Shown piece by piece: positions 6,052 through 12,702 of a DNA stretch of 12,818 nt. The position numbers were made by a program, and so were the translations under genes. The notes below the pieces were generated by a model. That model was not told where the DNA came from, did no database searches, and was given only the letters and a program-made list of their open reading frames with translations. The DNA comes from Nanobdellota archaeon. GTDB taxonomy: Archaea; Nanobdellota; Nanobdellia; Woesearchaeales; GW2011-AR15. Numbering within the stretch: position 1 is the stretch's first letter; each line of letters starts with the position of its first letter. Location: NCBI GenBank assembly GCA_018815145.1, contig JAHIYL010000087.1, forward strand, positions 1 through 12,818, in the 5' to 3' direction.

Positions 6052-7005
6052 TTAATCATTAAATAAAGTCTTGTCAATATAAATAAATTTCCTCTGCATG
6101 TCTTCAAGGCCTTTCTTGTATTCAAGATATTCCATATCCATGTTTTTTTTCAGGTTCTCGAGCCTGAAAATTATCTCTTCAGATTCTGTTACAGTGTCTT
6201 TTATGTCAATGAAATTATTCAGCATCATCCGATATTCGTCTGTCCTGACAAAGATTGGTTTTATCGGCTTTTGATGCCTTGAATATGAAAAGGATTCTTC
6301 TACATCCCTCACCTCGGGATGTTTGCTCAGATATTTGCTCTCCAGTTTTTCCAGTTCAAGAGGTGATATTTCACTCCTCAAATTTGGTGGTGGTTCAGGG
6401 ATTTGGATACCATCTGATTTATGTGATGTTCCGATCATATTCTCGGTTGGTTCCGGCTGTGGAATTGAATGTCCATATTCATGTGTAGATGGATTGTTTG
6501 GAAATTCAGGAAGTTCACTTGGAGCAGGTTTTGCAGTCTCACCAAATGGTTTTGGTTTGAAAGGTTCGTATGGATGACCGATTGACATTGGGTTGTCAAA
6601 TCCAGGTGTCCTGTTCTGCATATCTGAGTGATTCATCGGTCTTTGAAGAGGCGGTGCAGAAGGATGCGGTTGAATAGGTGGTGAAATTGGTTTTGCTCCT
6701 ATTATGTTGCTTGGCATATTTGATGGAGGGTCTATCCTTGGTGCCCCTGCAAATTCATATTTTGTTGGTGAAGGTATTGATGGACTGTGTGGTGGTGAAG
6801 AAGGACTAGGATTCTGAGGAGACATTGCCATCTTTTCTAGTGGAGGAGGGGGAGGCAGGCCGCTTGGTGCTGTGTGTACATCAATCGGGTCTTTTGAATC
6901 ATGAAGAGGTAGAGGTAAAGGCAATGATCCGGATTTTGCACTAAATGGCTGAGGTACTGGCTTATTCTGTTGTTTATTTTTTGTTGACTTATTAAATAGA
7001 CCCAT
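6052..7005 (-). CDS. proline-rich disordered protein with C-terminal coiled-coil module
   Basis: A 317-residue protein with no recognised family. Residues ~10-205 are low-complexity and extremely rich in Pro and Ser with scattered Met, Gly and His (for example PSGLPPPPPLEK), and have no signal peptide, so this region is probably a cytoplasmic disordered tail. A short helical linker (ELEKLESKYLSKHPEV) follows. The last 66 residues (252-317) form a coiled-coil module from FVRTDEY to IDKTLFND, paralogous to the whole 75-aa protein downstream. The ATG at 7005 is chosen from an AGGTGG site 7 nt upstream; the TTG at 7008 would add one residue. It is the first of three co-directional small genes. 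The architecture suggests a multivalent scaffold or adaptor, which is inference only. Confidence 0.8.
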   Translation of the reverse strand: MGLFNKSTKNKQQNKPVPQPFSAKSGSLPLPLPLHDSKDPIDVHTAPSGLPPPPPLEKMAMSPQNPSPSSPPHSPSIPSPTKYEFAGAPRIDPPSNMPSNIIGAKPISPPIQPHPSAPPLQRPMNHSDMQNRTPGFDNPMSIGHPYEPFKPKPFGETAKPAPSELPEFPNNPSTHEYGHSIPQPEPTENMIGTSHKSDGIQIPEPPPNLRSEISPLELEKLESKYLSKHPEVRDVEESFSYSRHQKPIKPIFVRTDEYRMMLNNFIDIKDTVTESEEIIFRLENLKKNMDMEYLEYKKGLEDMQRKFIYIDKTLFND

Positions 7006-7012
7006 CAATTAT

Positions 7013-7018
7013 CCACCT
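7013..7018 (-). promoter_or_regulatory. Shine-Dalgarno site for the proline-rich gene
   Basis: AGGTGG on the minus strand, 7 nt before the ATG at 7005. It fixes the start at 7005 rather than 7008. Confidence 0.65.
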
Positions 7019-7037
7019 TGAAATGATAAGTATGTTT

Positions 7038-7051
7038 ACCTTTTAAAAGGT
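7038..7051. promoter_or_regulatory. palindromic TATA element ACCTTTTAAAAGGT
   Basis: A perfect 14-nt palindrome with a TTTTAAAA core. Its centre is ~27 nt upstream of position 7018 on the minus strand, so it can serve as the TATA box of the coiled-coil operon, with transcription starting right at the SD. The symmetry could equally suit a dimeric regulator or bidirectional use. Confidence 0.45.
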
Positions 7052-7232
7052 TTTTGCGTAACTGCCCAGAAGTATCACAAAAGATATTTTTGGATAATGG
7101 TCGGAAAGAGATTACGACACGTATTTAGTTTTGAGGATGTAACATGAGTCAATTGATCATATGTCCTGAAAAATAATTTTTTATCCCAAATTTAATTTTA
7201 TTTATCCCTTTTTAGATTTTTTTTTAGTAATA
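7052..7232. other. intergenic spacer, no convincing gene
   Basis: AT-rich sequence between the divergent coiled-coil operon and the lamin-tail gene. It holds only tiny open frames (16 and 10 codons, overlapping at an ATGA near 7144) and T-rich runs around 7176-7225. I see no RNA gene or repeat here. Confidence 0.5.
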
Positions 7233-7240
7233 TTTATATT
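7233..7240 (+). promoter_or_regulatory. TATA box for the lamin-tail gene
   Basis: TTTATATT, centred ~27 nt upstream of 7263. Predicted transcription therefore begins at the first base of the stem-loop at 7263-7316, and also at an in-frame GTG codon. Confidence 0.55.
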
Positions 7241-7262
7241 TTACATGTATTTTTACTAGTAA

Positions 7263-7316
7263 GTGCTGATGCGGGTATTGATGTCCTTTCTTTCATCCAT
7301 GTTCCTGTATCAGCAC
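7263..7316 (+). promoter_or_regulatory. stem-loop in the leader of the lamin-tail gene
   Basis: GTGCTGAT (7263-7270) is the exact inverse of ATCAGCAC (7309-7316). Pairing continues inward for five more pairs (two of them G-U), giving a ~13-bp stem. A smaller GATG/CATC hairpin can form in the loop. It begins at the predicted transcription start and ends 13 nt before the SD site. Confidence 0.5.
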
Positions 7317-7329
7317 ACAACAATTAAAA

Positions 7330-7334
7330 GAGGA
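7330..7334 (+). promoter_or_regulatory. Shine-Dalgarno site for the lamin-tail gene
   Basis: GAGGA, 6 nt before the ATG at 7341. It supports that ATG over the upstream in-frame GTG at 7263. Confidence 0.5.
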
Positions 7335-7340
7335 CGATAC

Positions 7341-9794
7341 ATGAAGTTGAGATTTTTCATAATATGGATTTTTTGTACCTCCTTTGTCTTTTCTGAAGTA
7401 TATATTTCTGAAATAATGTATGATCCTGTTGGAGATGAATATGATTATGAATATATTGAGATTTATGGCAATGCAACAAATATCTCTGGTTGGTATTTTG
7501 AAGGTATTACTTTTGGTTTTCCTGATGATGTAGTAATCTCAGATTATATTGTCATTGCCAATACACTCAGTGAAGAGGGAGTCGACAATGATTTTTTGGA
7601 CAGGTACAATGTTTCATGTGTATACGACTATGGGGGGTCACTGTTGAATTCCGGAGAAAATATATCTCTTTATGATGCCAATGGAGATGTTGTTGATTCG
7701 GTTTTTTACAGCTCTTCCTGGGGTGGGGCTAATGATGGAAATTCTCTGCAGCTCATTGATTCTGGCTGGCAGGCAGCCGTGCCAACACCAGGAGGTGAAA
7801 ATATTGCATCTGATGGCATCCAATATGGATGGAATGAGACAAATAATGAAGGGACCAATTCCCAGGATACATCACTTGAAGTTTTTCTTGATGATGTGTT
7901 GAATTTGAATGTGCTTTATGATAAGCTTTTCAAAGTGACTAATCATGCTCATGTTTCAGGCACAACAGATGAAATTTTTGTGATGGTTTTGTATAATGTG
8001 AGTGATGAAGGCAATCTTTTAAAGCAGGATGTATTTAATGTCACAGTTAATTCTTATACTACATCAGGTACAGGGGATTATATTTTCAATGAGACTGGAA
8101 ATTACACTGTCTGTGGTGCGATTGTCAATGCTTCGATAAATGATACAAATCCAGAGAATGATTTTGCCTGCAAGGTAGTGGATGTTATAGATACATCAGG
8201 CATCACATGTAATATTTCCTTATCTATCGAATTTGAAGATGCAGAAAAACAGATATTCAATGATTCCGAATCAATAGGTTTCTACAATGTTCTTTCTAAT
8301 GAATCTTTTGTCTATGAGATCAGGTATTGGGTTGAAGATCTTTTTGGAAATATAATCAAAACACCTTATGCAACCACCAATACAAACAAGAAGAGTTATA
8401 CACCCCATTTGACAGAGGCAGATGAAGTAATGTTCATCAAGTCCGAGATAACCTATCTTGCCTGCAATGATACTGATCTGGAAGATAATTATGCAGAAAA
8501 AATGATTATTGTCAAAGGAGAAAAGAATATGGGTTCAGCAATTGAAATTATTGATATTGACCTGGGTACAGATGGAAAAGCAAAGTTCGGCGAATTCATA
8601 AAAGCCAGAGTGAATGTGTACAAAGGAAATACATCAAAAAATTCAGTCACTTTTTGGGTGGAAGATGATTGTGAAAAAATCAGCTACATAACCTATTCAA
8701 ATATCTATTCAGGTTATCTTTGGACAGAGTACACAGTACCGATCAGGCTGAAGCCAAACTGCGGAAAAGGATATGATGATGGCTATTATACTTTATTTGT
8801 TTCAGGTCTTGATGTGAATGCATCAGAAAGAATTGAGGTAGGAGGGATCACAAGTACGTTGTGTTCATCGTCTTCTTCATCCTCTGGCAAAAAATCAACT
8901 ACATCATCAGCGGTGTCTGATTCAGAACGTATAGAGCCTTACGAACTCATAGAATATGTGGATGAATTCAGTGTCGATGAAAGAGTCAACCAAAGACTGA
9001 TGCTGAGAAATATTGATACTCTGCCGCATGATTTTACTGTCTGGAGCTATGTGTACAGAGGCTCAAAATCCTATTCAGGTGAAAGGACAGAGAACCAGAA
9101 GACATATTCTTTAAAACCTGATGAAGAGAAGACAATTGAACTGACTAATGGCCTGTTTGAAATTTCAGAGGGAGATTACAAGTATAAGGTCAAGATCATT
9201 AAGGATGACCAGAAGACTGAGCACGAATTGACTGAAGATATTCATTTCAGAGATAGTGAATTGGAGATTCTTATAAATGCAAAAAAGCCAACAATCAACA
9301 AATTGTATACTCTTTCAAAAAAACACTCTGACAAAATCAACATATATGCGACAATTGCTGAGTATGAGGAGAATCTGACTTTGCTTCTGAATACACCTGA
9401 TGATATTAAACTGTTTATTCCTGATGCATCAAAAGCAAAGATGGAAGTTGAGCTGCAAAAAGGTAAAAATACATTCATTGCAGAACTTCTTTTTGGAGAT
9501 GAGGTTATTGACACAGAGGAATTGATAATATATTCTGATGGAGAGGATATCCGGGGTTATGAGAGTACAGCAGATTATTTTAGCAGTAAGAAAGAAACAG
9601 AACCTGATGAATTGTATCCAGAAAAAACTATGATAGATTTGGAGGAAAAAGAAGATAATCTTATGACAGGCGGTGCAGTGACAGAGATATATGTATCATC
9701 CAATGAGAAGATAAAGAAACTGATACCATTGTTTATTCTTATTCTGGTAGGCTGTGCAGGATATATCCTTTGGAAAGAGAGGAAGCAAAACTAA
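7341..9794 (+). CDS. secreted, membrane-anchored lamin-tail-domain (LTD) surface protein
   Basis: An 817-residue predicted cell-surface protein. It starts with a signal peptide (MKLRFFIIWIFCTSFVFS), and mature residues begin EVYISEIMYDP, the classic opening of a lamin-tail domain. This Ig-like domain continues to about residue 155 (EYIEIYG, NISGWYF, LLNSGENISLYD, then WQAAVPTPGGEN). Several beta-rich Ig-like segments follow, with many Asn-x-Ser/Thr sequons (for example NATN, NETGN) and scattered cysteines. A Ser-rich linker lies at ~505-525 (CSSSSSSSGKK), then more beta-rich repeats. The C-terminus has a ~18-residue membrane helix (about 794-811, LIPLFILILVGCAGYILW) and a short basic tail, so the bulk faces outward. 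LTD domains occur in extracellular proteins and nucleases, but no nuclease motif is seen here. The ATG at 7341 has an SD and begins a normal signal peptide; an in-frame GTG at 7263 would add 26 residues. Confidence 0.9.
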   Translation: MKLRFFIIWIFCTSFVFSEVYISEIMYDPVGDEYDYEYIEIYGNATNISGWYFEGITFGFPDDVVISDYIVIANTLSEEGVDNDFLDRYNVSCVYDYGGSLLNSGENISLYDANGDVVDSVFYSSSWGGANDGNSLQLIDSGWQAAVPTPGGENIASDGIQYGWNETNNEGTNSQDTSLEVFLDDVLNLNVLYDKLFKVTNHAHVSGTTDEIFVMVLYNVSDEGNLLKQDVFNVTVNSYTTSGTGDYIFNETGNYTVCGAIVNASINDTNPENDFACKVVDVIDTSGITCNISLSIEFEDAEKQIFNDSESIGFYNVLSNESFVYEIRYWVEDLFGNIIKTPYATTNTNKKSYTPHLTEADEVMFIKSEITYLACNDTDLEDNYAEKMIIVKGEKNMGSAIEIIDIDLGTDGKAKFGEFIKARVNVYKGNTSKNSVTFWVEDDCEKISYITYSNIYSGYLWTEYTVPIRLKPNCGKGYDDGYYTLFVSGLDVNASERIEVGGITSTLCSSSSSSSGKKSTTSSAVSDSERIEPYELIEYVDEFSVDERVNQRLMLRNIDTLPHDFTVWSYVYRGSKSYSGERTENQKTYSLKPDEEKTIELTNGLFEISEGDYKYKVKIIKDDQKTEHELTEDIHFRDSELEILINAKKPTINKLYTLSKKHSDKINIYATIAEYEENLTLLLNTPDDIKLFIPDASKAKMEVELQKGKNTFIAELLFGDEVIDTEELIIYSDGEDIRGYESTADYFSSKKETEPDELYPEKTMIDLEEKEDNLMTGGAVTEIYVSSNEKIKKLIPLFILILVGCAGYILWKERKQN

Positions 9795-9820
9795 GTCTTT
9801 ATTTTATCTTTCCAAAAACC

Positions 9821-9827
9821 TTATAAA
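9821..9827 (+). promoter_or_regulatory. TATA box for the winged-helix/ScpB operon
   Basis: TTATAAA, centred 27 nt before the ATG at 9851. This predicts a leaderless mRNA. Confidence 0.6.
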
Positions 9828-9850
9828 CACATGTTTTTTATTTTGTATTC

Positions 9851-10453
9851 ATGGAACAAAAAGAAATCAGAAGAAAAATTTCAGAGGGATTCATCCATTT
9901 CCGGGCCATTGTTGAGGTCATGGGAAAGCCAAAAGAGCATGTCAAAAAGACTCTTGATGAATACATAAAAAAGATCAAGGATAGTGAGGAACTTATCTTT
10001 ATCAAGGCAGATCTTGAAAAGCCGGAAAAACAGGAAGAGAGTGGACTTTATCTTGCATTTGCAGAAGTTGAGATTCTGGTGAAAAATGCTCAGGACATAT
10101 TGGGTTTTTGTTTTGATTATATGCCATCATCTATTGAAGTGATAGAGCCGGAACAATTTCTTTACTCAGCTTTTGATTTTACCGCTTTTGTCAATGATGT
10201 ACAGGCAAGGCTTCATGCAGTCAACATGGCAATGCAGGAATTCAGACAGAAAGAGAAGAGCCTGCTTGAGAATACTGCAACATTGCTGAGAAATTTTGTG
10301 ACAGCGCTCCTAGTTGAAAAAAAGACAATATCTGAGCTGAAAACACTGACCGGCCTCAAAGAGATTGAATTAGAGAAGCTTCTTGCGGCCTTGGAAAAGG
10401 AAGGAAGAATAAAAAAAGAGGGTGAATACTTCTTACTCAACAAAAATGCCTGA
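9851..10453 (+). CDS. unknown protein with C-terminal winged helix, upstream partner of ScpB
   Basis: A 200-residue protein of no named family that I can identify. Residues 1-150 look mostly helical, with the distinctive stretch ILGFCFDYMPSSIEVIEPEQF near the middle (roughly 83-103) and a charged helix around 115-140. Residues ~145-198 (LRNFVTALL, then KTISELKTLTGLKEIELEKL and GRIKKEGEYFLL) look like a winged helix-turn-helix ending in a beta wing. The last 8 nt overlap the ScpB start at 10446, implying translational coupling. In bacteria and many archaea ScpB works with the kleisin ScpA and SMC. This protein does not look like a standard ScpA to me, so a lineage-specific partner is possible but unproven. 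A transcription factor is the other reading of the winged helix. Confidence 0.8.
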   Translation: MEQKEIRRKISEGFIHFRAIVEVMGKPKEHVKKTLDEYIKKIKDSEELIFIKADLEKPEKQEESGLYLAFAEVEILVKNAQDILGFCFDYMPSSIEVIEPEQFLYSAFDFTAFVNDVQARLHAVNMAMQEFRQKEKSLLENTATLLRNFVTALLVEKKTISELKTLTGLKEIELEKLLAALEKEGRIKKEGEYFLLNKNA

Positions 10454-11483
10454 AAAGGATTATAAGAACCAGATAGAAGCAATATTGTTTGCTTCAGGAA
10501 GACTGATTGATATAGATACAATAATGAACCTTACAGGGGCATCTAATAAGCAGGTAATAATCAATAATATTGAAAAGCTGATGCAGGAATATGAAGAGAG
10601 GGATTCTCCTATGATTATTGTGCAGGAAAAAGAAGGCTGGAAACTCACAGTAAGGGAACTTTATCTTCCGATTGTCCGAAATATTGTCGGAGAGATTGAA
10701 CTTCCGAAGACAATTCTTGAGACACTTGCTGTCATTGCCTGGCAGGCACCTGTTTTGCAGAGCAATGTCATAGATATCCGACATAACAAAGCCTATGAGC
10801 ATATTGCAGAACTTGAAGAGCTTGGTTTTATAAGAAAAGAGAAAACCGGAAGATCCTATATGCTGAAACTCACGGAAAAATTCTTCACATATTTTGAGGT
10901 TGATGGTAATCGGGGAATCAGAGAAGTACTAAAGGAAGTGAAACAGCCTGCACCGCAGACAAAAGTGGATGAATTTGAGGATATCACCACCGAGCATCCT
11001 GTTGGGGATCTAGAGGTCGTTGATTTGCCTCAGTCTGAGGGGGAATTGTCAATTGCTCTTCCGTCAGAAGATGATGTAAGTGAACATGTCGGACAATTGG
11101 AAGTGTATGATGAGGAAGAAAGCAAATCAGATGAAGTTAAGGAGACAGATACATTTGATGATGAAACAAACCCAGCAATTGAGGAAAAGCAGGATGATGT
11201 CTCTGACGAAGAGCCTGACAATGCATATTCAGATGACAAATTAGGGCTTGAGACTTTTGAGGAAGAAGAACAGGAAGGAGTAGAAGAAGCAGGTCTGGGC
11301 ACAGATGTTTTATCTGAAGACCAATCAGAATTGGGCAGCACAGATGACTCTGACCTGGCTGAAGACAGGAAGAAACCGGAAAGGGATATGTTATCAGAAG
11401 ACAGCATGATAGAAGAAGATGCGCCTGCTCAGACCGAGGAGACTCCTGAGGAACCAGTTGATAAAGAGAACAATGGAACCTAA
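10446..11483 (+). CDS. scpB: ScpB-like condensin accessory protein with long acidic tail
   Basis: A 345-residue protein. Residues ~1-155 match the SMC-ScpB family: two tandem winged helices, the first with NQIEAILFASGR, the second with LETLAVIAWQAPV, then IAELEELGFIRKEKTGR and YMLKLTEKFFTYF. ScpB dimers bind the kleisin ScpA of the SMC complex in chromosome segregation. Residues ~165-345 are an unusual low-complexity tail dominated by Asp, Glu and Ser (for example FDDETNPAIEEKQDDVSDEE), almost certainly disordered. It more than doubles the protein relative to compact ScpB proteins (about 180-200 aa). The ATG at 10446 is chosen because it begins the domain and overlaps the previous stop; the GTG at 10422 would add eight residues. 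It converges on the methyltransferase gene with 13 nt between stops. Confidence 0.88.
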   Translation: MPEKDYKNQIEAILFASGRLIDIDTIMNLTGASNKQVIINNIEKLMQEYEERDSPMIIVQEKEGWKLTVRELYLPIVRNIVGEIELPKTILETLAVIAWQAPVLQSNVIDIRHNKAYEHIAELEELGFIRKEKTGRSYMLKLTEKFFTYFEVDGNRGIREVLKEVKQPAPQTKVDEFEDITTEHPVGDLEVVDLPQSEGELSIALPSEDDVSEHVGQLEVYDEEESKSDEVKETDTFDDETNPAIEEKQDDVSDEEPDNAYSDDKLGLETFEEEEQEGVEEAGLGTDVLSEDQSELGSTDDSDLAEDRKKPERDMLSEDSMIEEDAPAQTEETPEEPVDKENNGT

Positions 11484-11496
11484 TGATGTACCAATA

Positions 11497-12333
11497 TTAC
11501 TTCTTTTCACCACTCAAACCATTAAAGACTTCTTTTAGAGAGCTGAATCCGGCAATTCCCAGTCTTTTCATGACATTTTTTGGTAGATTCACATTCCTTG
11601 TCTTTGCACCAGGTGTTCCGGTGTAATGGTAAAGTAGTCCGCCTTGTTTCATCACTCGGTAAAGTTCATTGTAGAATTTCTGTGAATAAAGGACTGTTGC
11701 CAACGCCAGCCTTGGCGGGTCGTGTATTATCCTGTCAAAAAAATTGCTTTCTAATTTTTTGATCTCAGCAAATGAATCTCCATGATGCCGATGTATTTTA
11801 GGATTATCAAATAATTCAGAAGACCATGGATTAATTTTTTCAAGTTCAATCACTGCCTCATCAATCTCAAAAGTATGTACCATGTCAGCTGTTTTTGAAG
11901 CCATGATTGCAGTGTAACCAAGGCCTGTGCAGGTATCAAGGACTTCTCCTATGCAGGGAGAGATAAAACCAATTTTTCTTTTTGTATCATCTTCCGGGCC
12001 AATCTCTTTTACGCAATGCATCCTGATACCGGATATCTCAATTGTGGGCCAGCTTTTTGTTGGGAATAGTTTGTAATAATTGTTTGTCTCTTCAGAGAAT
12101 AGTTGTACTTTTTGGATGTCATTATTAACAATAAAAAAGCAGCTATTGTCTTTTTTGATGACTTTTTTTATTTTCTTATCATCCAAAGTCTGACCATCTG
12201 AAAAAATGAACTTATCCAGTTTTATCTGTACCTTTGTCAGAGTCTTTCCAAGATCAAGAGAAATTTCAATTTCAGGAAGCCTTGCAACTTTTGCCTGGAG
12301 AAGCGTCTTTGCCTGGAAATGTGAGATTAGCAT
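11497..12333 (-). CDS. SAM-dependent methyltransferase, archaeal COG2521 type
   Basis: A 278-residue class I methyltransferase. An N-terminal ~100-residue region precedes the Rossmann fold. Motif I is VLDTCTGLGYTA (131-142), the acidic ribose-binding position is in HTFEIDEAVIELEKINPW (153-170), a later GDSF (185-188) fits motif III, and the catalytic-type motif HDPPR is at 204-208. The spacing and the DTCTGLGYTA and HDPPRLALA signatures resemble the predicted archaeal methyltransferases of COG2521, whose substrate (RNA, DNA or protein) is not established. DPP-type motifs are usual for N-methylation of bases in nucleic acids. The start at 12333 has a TATA box 28 nt upstream and no SD, so it is probably leaderless. 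No neighbour shares its strand. Confidence 0.9.
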   Translation of the reverse strand: MLISHFQAKTLLQAKVARLPEIEISLDLGKTLTKVQIKLDKFIFSDGQTLDDKKIKKVIKKDNSCFFIVNNDIQKVQLFSEETNNYYKLFPTKSWPTIEISGIRMHCVKEIGPEDDTKRKIGFISPCIGEVLDTCTGLGYTAIMASKTADMVHTFEIDEAVIELEKINPWSSELFDNPKIHRHHGDSFAEIKKLESNFFDRIIHDPPRLALATVLYSQKFYNELYRVMKQGGLLYHYTGTPGAKTRNVNLPKNVMKRLGIAGFSSLKEVFNGLSGEKK

Positions 12334-12356
12334 GATAAAGAGGGATTATCCGTTGG

Positions 12357-12365
12357 ATTTTAAAG
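12357..12365 (-). promoter_or_regulatory. TATA box for the methyltransferase gene
   Basis: CTTTAAAAT on the minus strand, centred 28 nt from the ATG at 12333, predicting a leaderless mRNA. Confidence 0.55.
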
Positions 12366-12411
12366 ATATGCAAAATCTGAAAAAATGGTATTTCTGTGAT
12401 GTAATAAAATA

Positions 12412-12417
12412 TTTAAA
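12412..12417 (+). promoter_or_regulatory. TATA box for the lipoprotein gene
   Basis: TTTAAA within AAAATATTTAAA, centred ~27 nt before the ATG at 12442. It favours that ATG over the TTG at 12436. Confidence 0.55.
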
Positions 12418-12441
12418 CTCAAAATATTTATTACCTTGAAT

Positions 12442-12702
12442 ATGAATAAATCAAGAGGAATTCTCTTTACTTCTAATGTATTAATATTGTTTTTATTGAT
12501 ATTTAATGGGTGCGGAGCGCCTGCAGCAGAACAGACTGTTCCAGAGAACTTATGTAATTATTGTAGGCTAGACATCCAAAATCCTCCTGCTGATGACGCT
12601 TATAAGAATGTCAAAGCCAAATATGTAAACCAAATAGACGGATACATTTATATGGGCTTTTCTAGCTCTCTCCAAACTATATATATTGAATCGGGCGCGT
12701 AG
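12442..12702 (+). CDS. small putative lipoprotein
   Basis: An 86-residue protein with a basic N-terminus (MNKSRG), a hydrophobic stretch (SNVLILFLLIF) and a cysteine in NGCGAP that could be the lipidated residue. The lipobox (F-N-G-C) is imperfect. The ~60-residue mature part contains a CNYC pair and no recognised domain. The ATG at 12442 lies 27 nt from a TATA box, supporting real, leaderless expression. Its last 55 nt overlap, on the opposite strand, an open frame entering from the right edge. One of the two may be spurious at that end, or the genes overlap tail-to-tail. The last codons are therefore the least certain part. Confidence 0.6.
   Translation: MNKSRGILFTSNVLILFLLIFNGCGAPAAEQTVPENLCNYCRLDIQNPPADDAYKNVKAKYVNQIDGYIYMGFSSSLQTIYIESGA

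Noticed and set aside
7097..7176. Two tiny overlapping open frames (16 and 10 codons, joined at ATGA) between the divergent genes
   Set aside because: They are too short, with no SD or correctly spaced TATA box, and AT-rich sequence makes such frames common.
7263..7340. N-terminal extension of the lamin-tail protein from the GTG at 7263
   Set aside because: Not adopted as the primary start because the ATG at 7341 has an SD and begins a standard signal peptide. It is kept as an alternative because the TATA spacing fits.
11030..11407. 125-codon Ser-rich open frame antisense to the ScpB tail
   Set aside because: It is the mirror of the Asp/Glu/Ser-rich coding strand: GAT, GAA and TCA codons read in reverse give Ser-rich sequence. 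It has no promoter or SD of its own.
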